Shown: positions 17,304 to 26,068 of the stretch, one piece after another
How the letters are laid out: each line of letters starts with the position of its first letter
Position numbering within the stretch: the first letter of the stretch is position 1
Origin: a virus
Direction: 5' to 3' (one strand)
DNA length: 48,325 nt
Virus record (IMG/VR): IMGVR_UViG_3300042398_001092
Span: 1 to 48,325 of that record
Translations under genes and position numbers: made by a program
Notes under the pieces: generated by a model
Told to the model about the DNA's origin: nothing
Databases searched by the model: none
What the model saw: the letters and a program-made list of their open reading frames with translations, nothing else

Positions 17304-17316
17304 AAGTATTTATCTA
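17304..17316 (+). promoter_or_regulatory. Candidate promoter before the fibre gene
   Basis: AAGTATTTAT (17304-17313) is identical to the decamer before the Hint-protein gene (1951-1960), extending into TATTTATCTA (17307-17316). It occupies the only 45 nt gap between the glycosyltransferase and fibre genes, a sensible place for a late promoter. AT-rich, so confidence is low. Confidence 0.3.
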
Positions 17317-17335
17317 AGTATAATACCATATTTAG

Positions 17336-20300
17336 ATGAATATATTTGACGCACACATATCGGGATCATTATCCGTATCAAGTTCAGCCGAAATTTCGGG
17401 TGATTTAAAAGTTTTAGGAACAATTAGTGGTTCCTTTAGTGGTGATGGCTCTAATATCACAAACATCCCAGCGGGTGGTGTTGTTGGACTTAATTTAACA
17501 CGAATAGCTGACGGTGCATCAACAGCATCAATTTCAAATACAGATGGTTTAAGAATTAATACAAATTCAGAAATTACTGGTTCATTAATTATAACCGGTG
17601 ATTTAATTATAAGTGGAACATCTTTTAATGCCGCGACCTCAGGTACATCTGGCACATCAGGAACCTCAGGTACATCTGGAACCTCAGGGTCTTCAGGTTC
17701 AAGTGGCACATCTGGTACTAGTGGAACCTCAGGTTCAAATGGTAGTTCAGGCACGAGTGGTTCATCAGGTTCATCTGGAAGTTCAGGTACGTCAGGTACT
17801 AGTGGAAGTAGCGGTTCTTCAGGAACATCTGGTTCTTCGGGAACATCTGGTTCAAGTGGTAGTTCTGGAACTAGTGGAAGTAGTGGTTCTTCAGGAACCG
17901 CTGGAACATCAGGAACCTCAGGTTCAAGTGGTAGTTCTGGAACTTCAGGTTCTAGTGGATCTAGCGGAACCGCTGGTACAAGTGGCACATCGGGATCTTC
18001 TGGTTCTAACGGGTCCTCAGGTACTTCAGGAACGAGCGGTACATCAGGTTCTAGTGGAACATCAGGTTCATCAGGGTCTAGTGGAACTAGTGGTAGTTCT
18101 GGCTCATCAGGAACATCAGGTTCTAACGGGTCGTCAGGTACTTCAGGAACAAGCGGAACATCAGGTTCTTCAGGAACAAGCGGTTCATCAGGATCTAGTG
18201 GAACATCTGGGTCTTCAGGGTCAAGCGGAACATCAGGTTCTTCAGGAAGTTCAGGAACATCCGGAAGTTCAGGGTCTAGTGGTACAGCGGGGACATCAGG
18301 AACCTCTGGTTCTAGTGGATCTAGTGGATCTAGCGGAACCGTAACAATGAGCGGAACACAAGACAATGGTGTTCTAACACTTAATGGTTCCTCACCAAAC
18401 GTAACTGCGGAAAATAATTTAAGATTTGATGGTTCACTTTTAACCGTTGTTGGTAACGAAACAATATCTGGTTCCTTAATTGTGACAAACAATTTTACAG
18501 TATTAGGTTCATCCTCAATAACATACGTAACATCATCTCAATTAAGAGTTGAAGACAATATTATCACAGTAAACACTGCTAGCCCTGGATCTAGATTTGG
18601 TGGACTAGAAGTTCATGATTCAGGATCGGTTGGTATTGCTACTGGTTCAATTCTTTGGGATTCTGTTAACAATAGATGGATTTATCAAAACTCAAGTGAG
18701 GCGGGTTATGGTGGCGGTGTACTATTGTCAGGTCCTAGAAGTTCTGGTTCACTAGGTAGTGAATTAACATTAACTAGTGGTAGAGTTGCAAAGTCAGCGG
18801 GCGGAGACCACTTAAATGATTCAAATATAACAGACAACGGTACAACCGTTTCGATAAATTCAAATACAGAAATCACTGGTTCATTAATTGTTACTGGTGA
18901 TAAAATAACAGTAAAAGCGGTTGGTGGTGATGAGGGTGGTGAGATTTTATTAGGTAAAGCAGTAACCAATACAACACTTGTTGGTGATGGTGTTACTGTA
19001 GATATTTGGCAAAATAGATTAAGATTTTTTGAACAGGGCGGAACTGCTCGAGGTGCATATATTGATATCTCAAGTTTAGCGGCAGGTGTTGGTACCAACT
19101 TGGTTGGTGCTGGTTCATCAGGTACTTCTGGAACTAGTGGTACCTCTGGCACATCGGGTTCTAGTGGAACATCAGGATCTAATGGTTCGTCTGGTACGTC
19201 AGGTTCATCAGGAACAAGTGGTACAAGTGGTAGTTCAGGATCTAATGGTTCATCTGGCACGTCAGGTTCTTCAGGTTCTAGCGGAACATCGGGATCTAAT
19301 GGTTCATCTGGTACGTCAGGAACATCGGGTTCTAACGGATCTAGCGGAACCTCAGGTTCTTCAGGTTCAAGCGGAACATCTGGTTCATCTGGAAGTTCTG
19401 GTTCAAGTGGTACATCTGGTTCATCTGGTAGTTCGGGTTCATCAGGAACAAGTGGAAGTTCGGGAACATCGGGTTCTAACGGATCTAGCGGAACCTCAGG
19501 TTCTTCAGGCAGTTCAGGATCAAGTGGAACGTCAGGGTCTTCTGGTTCTAGTGGCACTTCGGGTACTTCAGGAAGCTCAGGAACGAGTGGATCTTCGGGT
19601 TCTAGTGGGTCTAGTGGAACATCAGGTTCTAACGGATCTAGTGGTACGTCGGGTTCATCAGGTTCTAGCGGTTCTAGTGGAACATCAGGTTCTTCTGGTT
19701 CTAGCGGAAGTTCAGGAACAAGTGGATCTTCAGGGTCTAGTGGTTCAAGTGGAACCAGTGGTAGTTCGGGGAGTTCTGGCTCAAGTGGAACATCTGGGTC
19801 TTCAGGAAGTTCTGGTTCTAGTGGGTCTTCAGGAAGTTCAGGTACTTCTTTCGCCAATACTTTTAATATAAATCAAAATTTAGGAACAAGTAACTCGCCA
19901 ACATTTGGTGGTTTAACAATTACAGGTGGTGGTTCAGTTAGTACAACATTGACAGGTGCTAACGTTGGTGATTTATTGTATGCTTCAATTGCAGATAACG
20001 ATTTTTTTAGATTAAGAGTTGGTGGTACCGCAACAAATGCCGGTTATGTTGAAATAGCAACTTCCGATGATGGTACAGAACCAATATATGTTAGACAATA
20101 TACGGGTGTTTTTAGTAGTTTAACTAGGACTGCAACATTACTAGATGGTAGTGGTAACACATCATTTCCAGGTACAATTACAGCCCCAACATTCTCAGGA
20201 GCACTATCCGGAAACGCAACCACTGCAACTACTGCGGGTAGTGCACCAAACGCTAGTAATTTAAACGCATCTTATGGTGTATCAACGGGTAATGGAAACG

Positions 20301-20746
20301 GATTAAAATTTTGGGGAGGTTCCGACACGTATAAAATTCATATGGGTAATGCCGCCGAATATTGGTATGGACCTGTGACAGATTATTCCATAAAGTGTAA
20401 TATAGATAGTGTTGGTTCAACAAGAGGTTTTACTTGGGGACAAAGTGGAGTAACACCAATTGCCGCGTTAAACGTAGGAAATGGAAATTATCAAATTGCG
20501 GGAACATTCACATCAGGTGGAAGTATATTACCATTAAGTAATGGTACGTTAAACTTAGGTTCATCTGGAGCAAGATGGAACACATTATTTACATCGGATT
20601 TATCGTTATCAAACGGTATTGGTGATTACACAATTGTTGAGGGTGAGGATGATTTGTTCTTATATAATAATAAAAGAAATAAAGTATATAAATTTATGTT
20701 GCAAGAAGTAAAACCAGAAGATGCAACACCAAAGCGACCAGAATAA
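17336..20746 (+). CDS. Long tail fibre protein with two collagen-like Gly-Ser/Thr blocks
   Basis: An 1136 aa fibre. N-terminal beta repeats (SGSLSVSSSAEISGDLKVLGTISG) lead to a Gly-X-Y block (residues about 101-334) made of G-T-S, G-S-S, G-N-G and similar triplets. A 260-residue beta region follows, then a second block (about 593-838), then a C-terminal domain ending in LFLYNNKRNKVYKFML. Related motifs (SEITGSLIITGD, TEITGSLIVTGD) precede each block, suggesting modular duplication. The Gly-X-Y arrays lack proline almost entirely. They would form a trimeric stalk exposing hundreds of Ser/Thr side chains. The gene is followed by LamG and Gly-rich tip proteins. Confidence 0.88.
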   Translation: MNIFDAHISGSLSVSSSAEISGDLKVLGTISGSFSGDGSNITNIPAGGVVGLNLTRIADGASTASISNTDGLRINTNSEITGSLIITGDLIISGTSFNAATSGTSGTSGTSGTSGTSGSSGSSGTSGTSGTSGSNGSSGTSGSSGSSGSSGTSGTSGSSGSSGTSGSSGTSGSSGSSGTSGSSGSSGTAGTSGTSGSSGSSGTSGSSGSSGTAGTSGTSGSSGSNGSSGTSGTSGTSGSSGTSGSSGSSGTSGSSGSSGTSGSNGSSGTSGTSGTSGSSGTSGSSGSSGTSGSSGSSGTSGSSGSSGTSGSSGSSGTAGTSGTSGSSGSSGSSGTVTMSGTQDNGVLTLNGSSPNVTAENNLRFDGSLLTVVGNETISGSLIVTNNFTVLGSSSITYVTSSQLRVEDNIITVNTASPGSRFGGLEVHDSGSVGIATGSILWDSVNNRWIYQNSSEAGYGGGVLLSGPRSSGSLGSELTLTSGRVAKSAGGDHLNDSNITDNGTTVSINSNTEITGSLIVTGDKITVKAVGGDEGGEILLGKAVTNTTLVGDGVTVDIWQNRLRFFEQGGTARGAYIDISSLAAGVGTNLVGAGSSGTSGTSGTSGTSGSSGTSGSNGSSGTSGSSGTSGTSGSSGSNGSSGTSGSSGSSGTSGSNGSSGTSGTSGSNGSSGTSGSSGSSGTSGSSGSSGSSGTSGSSGSSGSSGTSGSSGTSGSNGSSGTSGSSGSSGSSGTSGSSGSSGTSGTSGSSGTSGSSGSSGSSGTSGSNGSSGTSGSSGSSGSSGTSGSSGSSGSSGTSGSSGSSGSSGTSGSSGSSGSSGTSGSSGSSGSSGSSGSSGTSFANTFNINQNLGTSNSPTFGGLTITGGGSVSTTLTGANVGDLLYASIADNDFFRLRVGGTATNAGYVEIATSDDGTEPIYVRQYTGVFSSLTRTATLLDGSGNTSFPGTITAPTFSGALSGNATTATTAGSAPNASNLNASYGVSTGNGNGLKFWGGSDTYKIHMGNAAEYWYGPVTDYSIKCNIDSVGSTRGFTWGQSGVTPIAALNVGNGNYQIAGTFTSGGSILPLSNGTLNLGSSGARWNTLFTSDLSLSNGIGDYTIVEGEDDLFLYNNKRNKVYKFMLQEVKPEDATPKRPE
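17636..18338 (+). repeat. Collagen-like coding repeat, block 1
   Basis: About 700 nt of 9-nt units coding Gly-X-Y with X and Y almost always Thr, Ser, Ala or Asn-Gly. All four Gly codons and most Ser codons, including AGT/AGC, are mixed irregularly, so the peptide pattern is kept while nucleotide identity between units is low. Confidence 0.9.
19112..19849 (+). repeat. Collagen-like coding repeat, block 2
   Basis: About 740 nt of the same Gly-X-Y coding pattern as block 1, here richer in consecutive GSSGSSGSSGTSG units and with scattered GSNGSSG. Codons are again heavily mixed. The block ends at the SFANTF segment that begins the C-terminal fibre domain. Confidence 0.9.
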
Positions 20747-20795
20747 TATTGATTAAATAAAAAATAATCATTATATTTTAACAAACCATAAACCA

Positions 20796-21569
20796 ATGCC
20801 TTTAGATATTAATAGTAATATAATCAGTTCATCAGATATAACAAGTACTGGTATTTTTAAAACTAAAGTGCAGAGAGATGGGATGGTTTTACATTTAGAT
20901 GCCGGTGATCTTGATTCATATCCAGGTAGTGGAACTGCGTGGAATGATTTAAGTGGTAATGGTTATAACTTTATTATAAACGCATCGGCTTACAATTCCT
21001 CTGGACCAAAATATATGGACTTTAATGGTTCATATGGTTGCGCAAAGAAAACAAGTTCAGATGTCCCTTTGTCTGGTAATGCAACATGTATTTGCTGGAC
21101 TAGAGTTAAAAATAGTACTGCGGAATGGAGAACTTTATTACGAGGTTTAAGTTCAGGAGCAGACCACCAAGTGATTATTCAATCAGGTGCGTGGGCAATT
21201 GGTATGTACGATAACACAAATGGTACAGGTTTTAATAGTAACGGATTTAGTCAACAAAGTTTACCAGCATATGGTACATCTTCTTGGGATATGTTAGTTT
21301 GGAGATGGTACGATGCTGAAGTTCCTTATCATCTCTTTAGTTATAATGAAACTGCGGGGGTTATACGAGGATCAATTTCAAGTTCAAACGCAAGATTTAA
21401 ACATGGTTTTTGTTCTGTCGGCGCATATAATAATGGTTCACAAAATGATCCAAATGCGTCAAGCCAACCTTGGGGGGACATTGGGATGATATCACTTTAT
21501 GATAGAGTTTTACACCCGTATGAAATAAACGAATATTTTCAAGCAACAAGAGCTAGATTTGGTAGATAA
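20796..21569 (+). CDS. LamG/concanavalin A-like domain tail protein
   Basis: A 257 aa protein with LHLDAGDLDSYPGSGTAWNDLSGNG, the common opening of phage LamG-like lectin domains, and the closing ISLYDRVLHPYEINEYFQATRARFG. The fold is a jelly-roll that usually binds carbohydrate. It is paralogous to the next gene and ends with the same RFG. It lies directly downstream of the long fibre, so it is probably a fibre tip or accessory adhesin. Confidence 0.8.
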   Translation: MPLDINSNIISSSDITSTGIFKTKVQRDGMVLHLDAGDLDSYPGSGTAWNDLSGNGYNFIINASAYNSSGPKYMDFNGSYGCAKKTSSDVPLSGNATCICWTRVKNSTAEWRTLLRGLSSGADHQVIIQSGAWAIGMYDNTNGTGFNSNGFSQQSLPAYGTSSWDMLVWRWYDAEVPYHLFSYNETAGVIRGSISSSNARFKHGFCSVGAYNNGSQNDPNASSQPWGDIGMISLYDRVLHPYEINEYFQATRARFGR

Positions 21570-21578
21570 AATAATTTT

Positions 21579-22406
21579 ATGGGTATAGATATTGGCGGAA
21601 ACGTATTTGATGCAACTGATTTTAACCCAAGCGGTGAGGCGGCAAGCCCTGCGGTTGTAACCAGAGGATTGGTGTTATGGTTAGATAGTGGAAACAATGC
21701 ATCATATATTAACACATCCAACTATTATGATTGTGGATATGGTTGTCAATACTACTCATCAAATCCCGGCTGTACGAATTGTAACACTCAATGGAAAGAT
21801 ATGAGTGGTAATGGGTACGATGGAACATTCAACGGTGCTACGGCCGTCTCATATAATGTTGGAGGTGGGTCAATTTATTTTAGTGGGTCTCCTGATTTTG
21901 TGAGTGCTGGTAATATAGGTTCATTCTCAACATTTACTGTTGAAATTTGGTTTAAATCAGATTCAGTTTCTAACTATAAAAACCCAATCGATTGTAATTT
22001 TTTAGTGTTTAATGGGGGGGCTAGTGGATATAGTAATATTGGACCAAGATTGGAACAAGATTCGAATGGAACACTAGGTTGGGTTGTTGGAGATGCTGCT
22101 GGAAACTATACTGGAGTTAATGTTGTACCATCAGGATTAAGTTCCTCTGGAATACATTGTGCCGTTATTACTAAAACAGGTGCAAGTAGTTTTTTAAGTT
22201 ATTACAATGGGGCTAATGTATCAAGTTTAACTTTTTCAAATTGGACGGGAACTATGGCTAATGTAAATATTGGCAGAGGATTTAGCACAAGTGGTGAAAG
22301 ATGGTTCAATGGTGGTGTATCAATCGTAAGAATATATAATAGAGCATTATCCGCATCCGAAATTTTACAAAATTATAATAACGGAAGACCAAGGTTTGGA
22401 GTTTAA
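21579..22406 (+). CDS. LamG/concanavalin A-like domain tail protein with cysteine-rich insert
   Basis: A 275 aa paralogue of the preceding gene: LVLWLDSGNNASY, WKDMSGNGYDGTFNGA, GSIYFSG, FTVEIWFKSD and a closing IVRIYNRALSASEILQNYNNGRPRFG are canonical LamG strands. Unlike its neighbour it has an insert with CGYGCQYYSSNPGCTNC (about residues 51-67), enough cysteines for a metal site or disulfides. A carbohydrate-binding adhesin is the likely role. Confidence 0.82.
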   Translation: MGIDIGGNVFDATDFNPSGEAASPAVVTRGLVLWLDSGNNASYINTSNYYDCGYGCQYYSSNPGCTNCNTQWKDMSGNGYDGTFNGATAVSYNVGGGSIYFSGSPDFVSAGNIGSFSTFTVEIWFKSDSVSNYKNPIDCNFLVFNGGASGYSNIGPRLEQDSNGTLGWVVGDAAGNYTGVNVVPSGLSSSGIHCAVITKTGASSFLSYYNGANVSSLTFSNWTGTMANVNIGRGFSTSGERWFNGGVSIVRIYNRALSASEILQNYNNGRPRFGV

Positions 22407-22420
22407 AATATTTAATTTAT

Positions 22421-24064
22421 ATGCCAATATTATTTAGAAGAACAAACATTTTAGATCCATACTCTTGGGCGGTAGGTTCAGGGGGTACTGGTGCTTTTGG
22501 TCAAAACGGAAGTACAGATGAAAACGAAAGAGTAATAGGTACTGATCCTTTTGGTAATAGTGCTGTTGTCTGGGAATCTAGACCAAACGGTTCCGCAGCT
22601 GATGATGGTGGTTGGGGCACAGGATTCTATGATGTGGATGAATATTCATTATATAGATGGTCAGTTTGGGTTAAAAGAACAACATCAAGTGCTGGAGGAA
22701 CATCATATCTGGGACTTTACGGTAGTCCTAATGCTGTTATTAGAATAGATAACGGAGCACAAGAAGGTAATCCATATTGGGAATGTAATGGCACGGGTGC
22801 GTATACTCAAAACGTTTGGTATCTACTTGTTGGACATTGTTTTCCATCTAATTACACTGGTGGTGCAACAACACATCCTGATTCTGGTAGATACATAACA
22901 AGCGGCAGAAATGGTGGTGTTAATTTTTGTAACATTGGTGGTGACGTAAAATGGTATCCAGGAACGACAGGTGGATATCATAGAGTATATCATTATTATT
23001 GTGGTGATAATACAACCAGATTACAATGGTTTGACCCAAGATTAGATAAATGTGATGGCTCAGAACCAACAATATCTGACTTACTAAACAACAGACAAGC
23101 AAAATTGGAATCTACAACCGTGACAGTTGAAGGTGCCGCACTTAAACAACAAAAAGTAGTCGCAACAGGTGGTGTTATCACAACTGTTGGTGAATATAGA
23201 GTTCATAGATTTAATAGTAGTGGAACTTTCACATTATCATCACTTAGATCGGGATCAATTGAGGTTGAATATCTAATAGCAGCTGGCGGTGGCGGTGGTG
23301 GTACTAATATGGGCGGTGGAGGTGGAGGTGGAGGTGTCCTTAATGGAACCACAATTCTAACTCCAACAACATATACAATAACTGTTGGTGGAGGTGGCGC
23401 AGGTGCGCCCGCGGGAACCACAGGTGGACACCCAACCGTAACAGGTGGTAATGGGGGTAATTCTTCATTTAATGGTTTAACCGCTATAGGTGGTGGATGG
23501 GGTGGTGTTTCATATAACACACAAGGATTAGGTATACATTTTGGTAATTCGGGTGGTTCGGGTGGTGGACATGCCGGTTATAATAACGATTTTGTGGCTC
23601 CGGGAACATATGGTTCGGGTGCTGGTACTTCAGGACAAGGATTTAGAGGCGGTTATCAAGGTAACGCATACTACTCAGGTGGTGGTGGAGGTGCAGGTGC
23701 CGCTGGTGCGGATGGAAACAATAGACCCGATGGTGGTGCCGGTAAATTAACGGGAATTTTAGGTAAACCATTTTACTTTGGTGGTGGAGGTGGTGGTGGT
23801 AGTTATTCACTATCGACAGGTGGTTATGGTGGTGTTGGCGGAGGTGGAGGTGGTGCGTTAGGTACCGCACTTGGTGGAAGAAATGGTTTAGCGTGGGGTT
23901 CAGATGGCGGTGGTGGTGCATGTTGTACATGGGCTAACACACCTGGCGGAAATGGCGCAACAAACACTGGTGGTGGCGGTGGTGGCGGTGCTCACTATAA
24001 TGCAACAAATAAGGGTGGAGATGGTGGAAGTGGAATAGTTATAATAAGATACAAATATAGATAA
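22421..24064 (+). CDS. Glycine-rich receptor-recognition (fibre tip) protein
   Basis: A 547 aa protein. Residues 1-230 look like a carbohydrate-binding jelly-roll (YRWSVWVKRTTS, LGLYGS, YWECNG). From about residue 255 it becomes a polyglycine-rich domain: EYLIAAGGGGGG, TYTITVGGGGAG, several GGGGGGG runs, and a final GGSGIVIIRYKYR. This ending is the well-known terminal motif of Gly-rich phage adhesins that form a polyglycine type II sandwich and contact the receptor. It is the best candidate here for a host-range determinant. Confidence 0.82.
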   Translation: MPILFRRTNILDPYSWAVGSGGTGAFGQNGSTDENERVIGTDPFGNSAVVWESRPNGSAADDGGWGTGFYDVDEYSLYRWSVWVKRTTSSAGGTSYLGLYGSPNAVIRIDNGAQEGNPYWECNGTGAYTQNVWYLLVGHCFPSNYTGGATTHPDSGRYITSGRNGGVNFCNIGGDVKWYPGTTGGYHRVYHYYCGDNTTRLQWFDPRLDKCDGSEPTISDLLNNRQAKLESTTVTVEGAALKQQKVVATGGVITTVGEYRVHRFNSSGTFTLSSLRSGSIEVEYLIAAGGGGGGTNMGGGGGGGGVLNGTTILTPTTYTITVGGGGAGAPAGTTGGHPTVTGGNGGNSSFNGLTAIGGGWGGVSYNTQGLGIHFGNSGGSGGGHAGYNNDFVAPGTYGSGAGTSGQGFRGGYQGNAYYSGGGGGAGAAGADGNNRPDGGAGKLTGILGKPFYFGGGGGGGSYSLSTGGYGGVGGGGGGALGTALGGRNGLAWGSDGGGGACCTWANTPGGNGATNTGGGGGGGAHYNATNKGGDGGSGIVIIRYKYR

Positions 24065-24065
24065 T

Positions 24066-24455
24066 ATGGCACATTTTGCACAAATAGATTCTAACAACGT
24101 AGTTGTTGATATTTTAGTTGTTCCTGATGAACAACAACATAGAGGAAATGATTATTTATCCAGTGATTTACAATTAGGTGGAACATGGATTCAAACATCA
24201 TATAATAGTAATATAAGAAAAATGTATGCAGCAATTGGGTATTGGTATTTACCCGAATTAGACATTTTTTTACCACCCAAACCATTTGAATCGTGGTCTT
24301 TGGATACAGTTAATCAAATTTGGAAAGCCCCAATTGAATGCCCTGAACAAGAAGAAGGTAAAGTACATATTTGGGACGAAGAAACCCAACAATGGAGAAC
24401 CGAACTCTTACCCATTGCTGACGTTAATAATTTACCAGAACAAGCATTACCTTAA
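24066..24455 (+). CDS. Small tail-associated protein of the phage fibre cluster
   Basis: A 129 aa protein opening with AHFAQIDSNNVVVDILVV and containing GTWIQTSYN, YAAIGYWY, PPKPFESWSLD and a C-terminal WKAPIECPE...WDEETQQWR. This pattern is seen in a widespread family of small phage proteins encoded beside fibre genes; its function is unproved, though chaperone and virion roles are discussed. It begins immediately after the Gly-rich adhesin (TAATATGG). Confidence 0.65.
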   Translation: MAHFAQIDSNNVVVDILVVPDEQQHRGNDYLSSDLQLGGTWIQTSYNSNIRKMYAAIGYWYLPELDIFLPPKPFESWSLDTVNQIWKAPIECPEQEEGKVHIWDEETQQWRTELLPIADVNNLPEQALP

Positions 24456-24468
24456 TTAGAAATTTAAA

Positions 24469-24624
24469 ATGGGAGAAGTAACAAACATAGAAATTTATTT
24501 AGAAAACCAATGTTGGTACGTAAAATACGTACAAGATGGTGAAACAATTATAAGTAATCCATTTATGGAAGAGGAACACGCAACCAACTATTGTGTAAGG
24601 TATTTACAATCAACAAATACATAA
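24469..24624 (+). CDS. Short acidic protein of unknown function
   Basis: A 51 aa ORF starting MGEVTNIEIYLENQCWYV and ending RYLQSTNT. It starts 13 nt after the preceding gene in the same orientation with an A-rich leader (AATTTAAA). It contains two Cys and alternating hydrophobics consistent with a small beta-sheet protein. No family recognised. Confidence 0.5.
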   Translation: MGEVTNIEIYLENQCWYVKYVQDGETIISNPFMEEEHATNYCVRYLQSTNT

Positions 24625-24652
24625 AATATCGTACCGCTTGTTAATCTAAAAC

Positions 24653-24683
24653 TTTACATTTAATAGAAAAATATTTACATTTA
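24653..24683. repeat. Direct repeat TTTACATTTA with 21 nt period
   Basis: Two identical decamers, at 24653-24662 and 24674-24683, sit in the gap before the small membrane protein gene. The 21 nt spacing equals about two helical turns, which would suit a protein bound to one face of the DNA. The low base complexity means it may be chance. Confidence 0.3.
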
Positions 24684-24701
24684 CTATCAAGTTTATATAA
24701 A

Positions 24702-24968
24702 ATGAAACAAGAAACTAAAGGTAAATTTATTAAATCAGAAAAAACTTTGGTGGTTCTAGAAACTATCGGTGTAATAATGAGGATTATGGCATTCGGTATG
24801 TTATCCATATTAAACAAGGACACACCGTTTTTATTGATGTGGATATGGAATACTATCGATGCGTTAATATTAACTTATTGTGCTTGGGAAAGAAGCAATA
24901 CACCATATATCATACTTAACATATTCTGGTTAATAGTTGGTGCTGTTGGAATTTATAATAGTATTTAA
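24702..24968 (+). CDS. Small multi-pass membrane protein
   Basis: An 88 aa protein with three hydrophobic segments (about residues 18-35, 42-58 and 68-85) and a charged N-terminus (MKQETKGKFIKSEK). The layout is common for small phage membrane proteins; a holin-like role cannot be excluded, but no lysis gene is adjacent. Its stop overlaps the stop of the convergent minus-strand gene by two bases. A 77 nt upstream gap carries a direct repeat, TTTACATTTA, 21 nt apart. Confidence 0.6.
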   Translation: MKQETKGKFIKSEKTLVVLETIGVIMRIMAFGMLSILNKDTPFLLMWIWNTIDALILTYCAWERSNTPYIILNIFWLIVGAVGIYNSI

Positions 24969-26068
24969 ACTTTTCTTTTAATCTCAATTTTCATATTACC
25001 AGTACGATATTCACCCGGATCATATTGTGGTATGCTTAATCTTAAACGATAAAGTGTCATAATATCTTCCGGAGTGAATTCACCCTCTTCATATACCATA
25101 ACATCAACAGTTTCAGTGAACAGGAACTTACTCCTTAAATCATAATTTGTTGTCTTCTGTTGCACATCAATATAATCTTCAGGAACCTCACCCAAATCAA
25201 TCTTATCGAAGAATGGTTCTATCTCAAATAATCGATTTCTGTTTCTAGTGGTTAAACCCATAGAAAATGTTTTAAAGTCAAAAACAGAATCTTCCCAATA
25301 TCTAATTTCATTAAACATTGAAATTGGTATTCCCCACTTCCTTACAAAATTTCTATTAGAATTCATTTCAATTTGAATTCTGTTATGTTTAAATTCCTCG
25401 CTGAATCTAGATGTTTGACTAACAAAATGATAAACAACTGCTTTGTTGGTTGTCTTTAAATCATAGCCCTTTAATTTGGTTCTGATGATGAAATCATCGT
25501 CTTCACAAAACGCTGGGAAAAAACTAAATCCATCGAAGTATCCAACATCCTCGAATAATTTTTTATATCCACTCATAAAGAATGTACCACCGCTAACAAT
25601 CTTGCTCTCACGGTTTCTTTGTTCCAGATATTGATTAAATAAATCGTACCTAAAATCAAGAAACGATGAGCCGAGGTCCATGATTTCTTTCCCCGGCCTA
25701 ATGTGACCTTTAAATATCGGGGGTTCAACAGTCGTGTAACATAATAATGTTTTTTCATTTAAATCTTCTTCTAATGCTTCTAAAAAACCATGACCAATAA
25801 CCATATCATTATGTATTAGAACCAATTTCTCGGTGTCTACCAGCTTGATTCCGGCGTTATATGTGTCGGAGAATGGTAACTTATCATCGTCGTGAATAAA
25901 TGACAAATTTTCGTCCATTAACGACTCTAACCATTCTTTGGTACCATCATTAGAACCACCACTACTAATCACTAATGGAGTTGTTGGATACAACTCTCTT
26001 AGATGTTTATAACATTCTTTAGTTATAGATAGGTTATTGTAAACAGCTAATACGAAACTTATATTCAT
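24965..26068 (-). CDS. Family 2 glycosyltransferase
   Basis: A 367 aa protein. The N-terminal GT-A domain has ISFVLAVYNNLSITKECYKHL, SSGGSNDGTKEWLESL (acceptor of the nucleotide), VLIHNDMVIG (DxD-like), and FFPAFCEDDDFIIR. The C-terminal 130 residues are unassigned. It transfers a sugar from a nucleotide donor to a glycan. Its start overlaps the end of the epimerase gene by 35 nt, so the two are coupled in the minus-strand sugar cassette. Confidence 0.82.
   Translation of the reverse strand: MNISFVLAVYNNLSITKECYKHLRELYPTTPLVISSGGSNDGTKEWLESLMDENLSFIHDDDKLPFSDTYNAGIKLVDTEKLVLIHNDMVIGHGFLEALEEDLNEKTLLCYTTVEPPIFKGHIRPGKEIMDLGSSFLDFRYDLFNQYLEQRNRESKIVSGGTFFMSGYKKLFEDVGYFDGFSFFPAFCEDDDFIIRTKLKGYDLKTTNKAVVYHFVSQTSRFSEEFKHNRIQIEMNSNRNFVRKWGIPISMFNEIRYWEDSVFDFKTFSMGLTTRNRNRLFEIEPFFDKIDLGEVPEDYIDVQQKTTNYDLRSKFLFTETVDVMVYEEGEFTPEDIMTLYRLRLSIPQYDPGEYRTGNMKIEIKRKV

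Noticed and set aside
17332-18492. Long minus-strand ORF coding Pro-Glu-Val/Asp repeats opposite the first collagen-like block
   Set aside because: It is the mirror of the Gly-Ser/Thr repeat on the plus strand; low-complexity codons keep the antisense frame open. A similar shadow at 18706-19857 was rejected for the same reason.
17636-19849. CRISPR array
   Set aside because: The repeats are in-frame 9-nt coding units without unique spacers.
17613-19871. Plus-strand frame-shifted ORFs rich in Val, Gln, His inside the fibre gene
   Set aside because: Out-of-frame reading of the repeat; no start context or family, while the fibre frame is continuous over 1136 aa.
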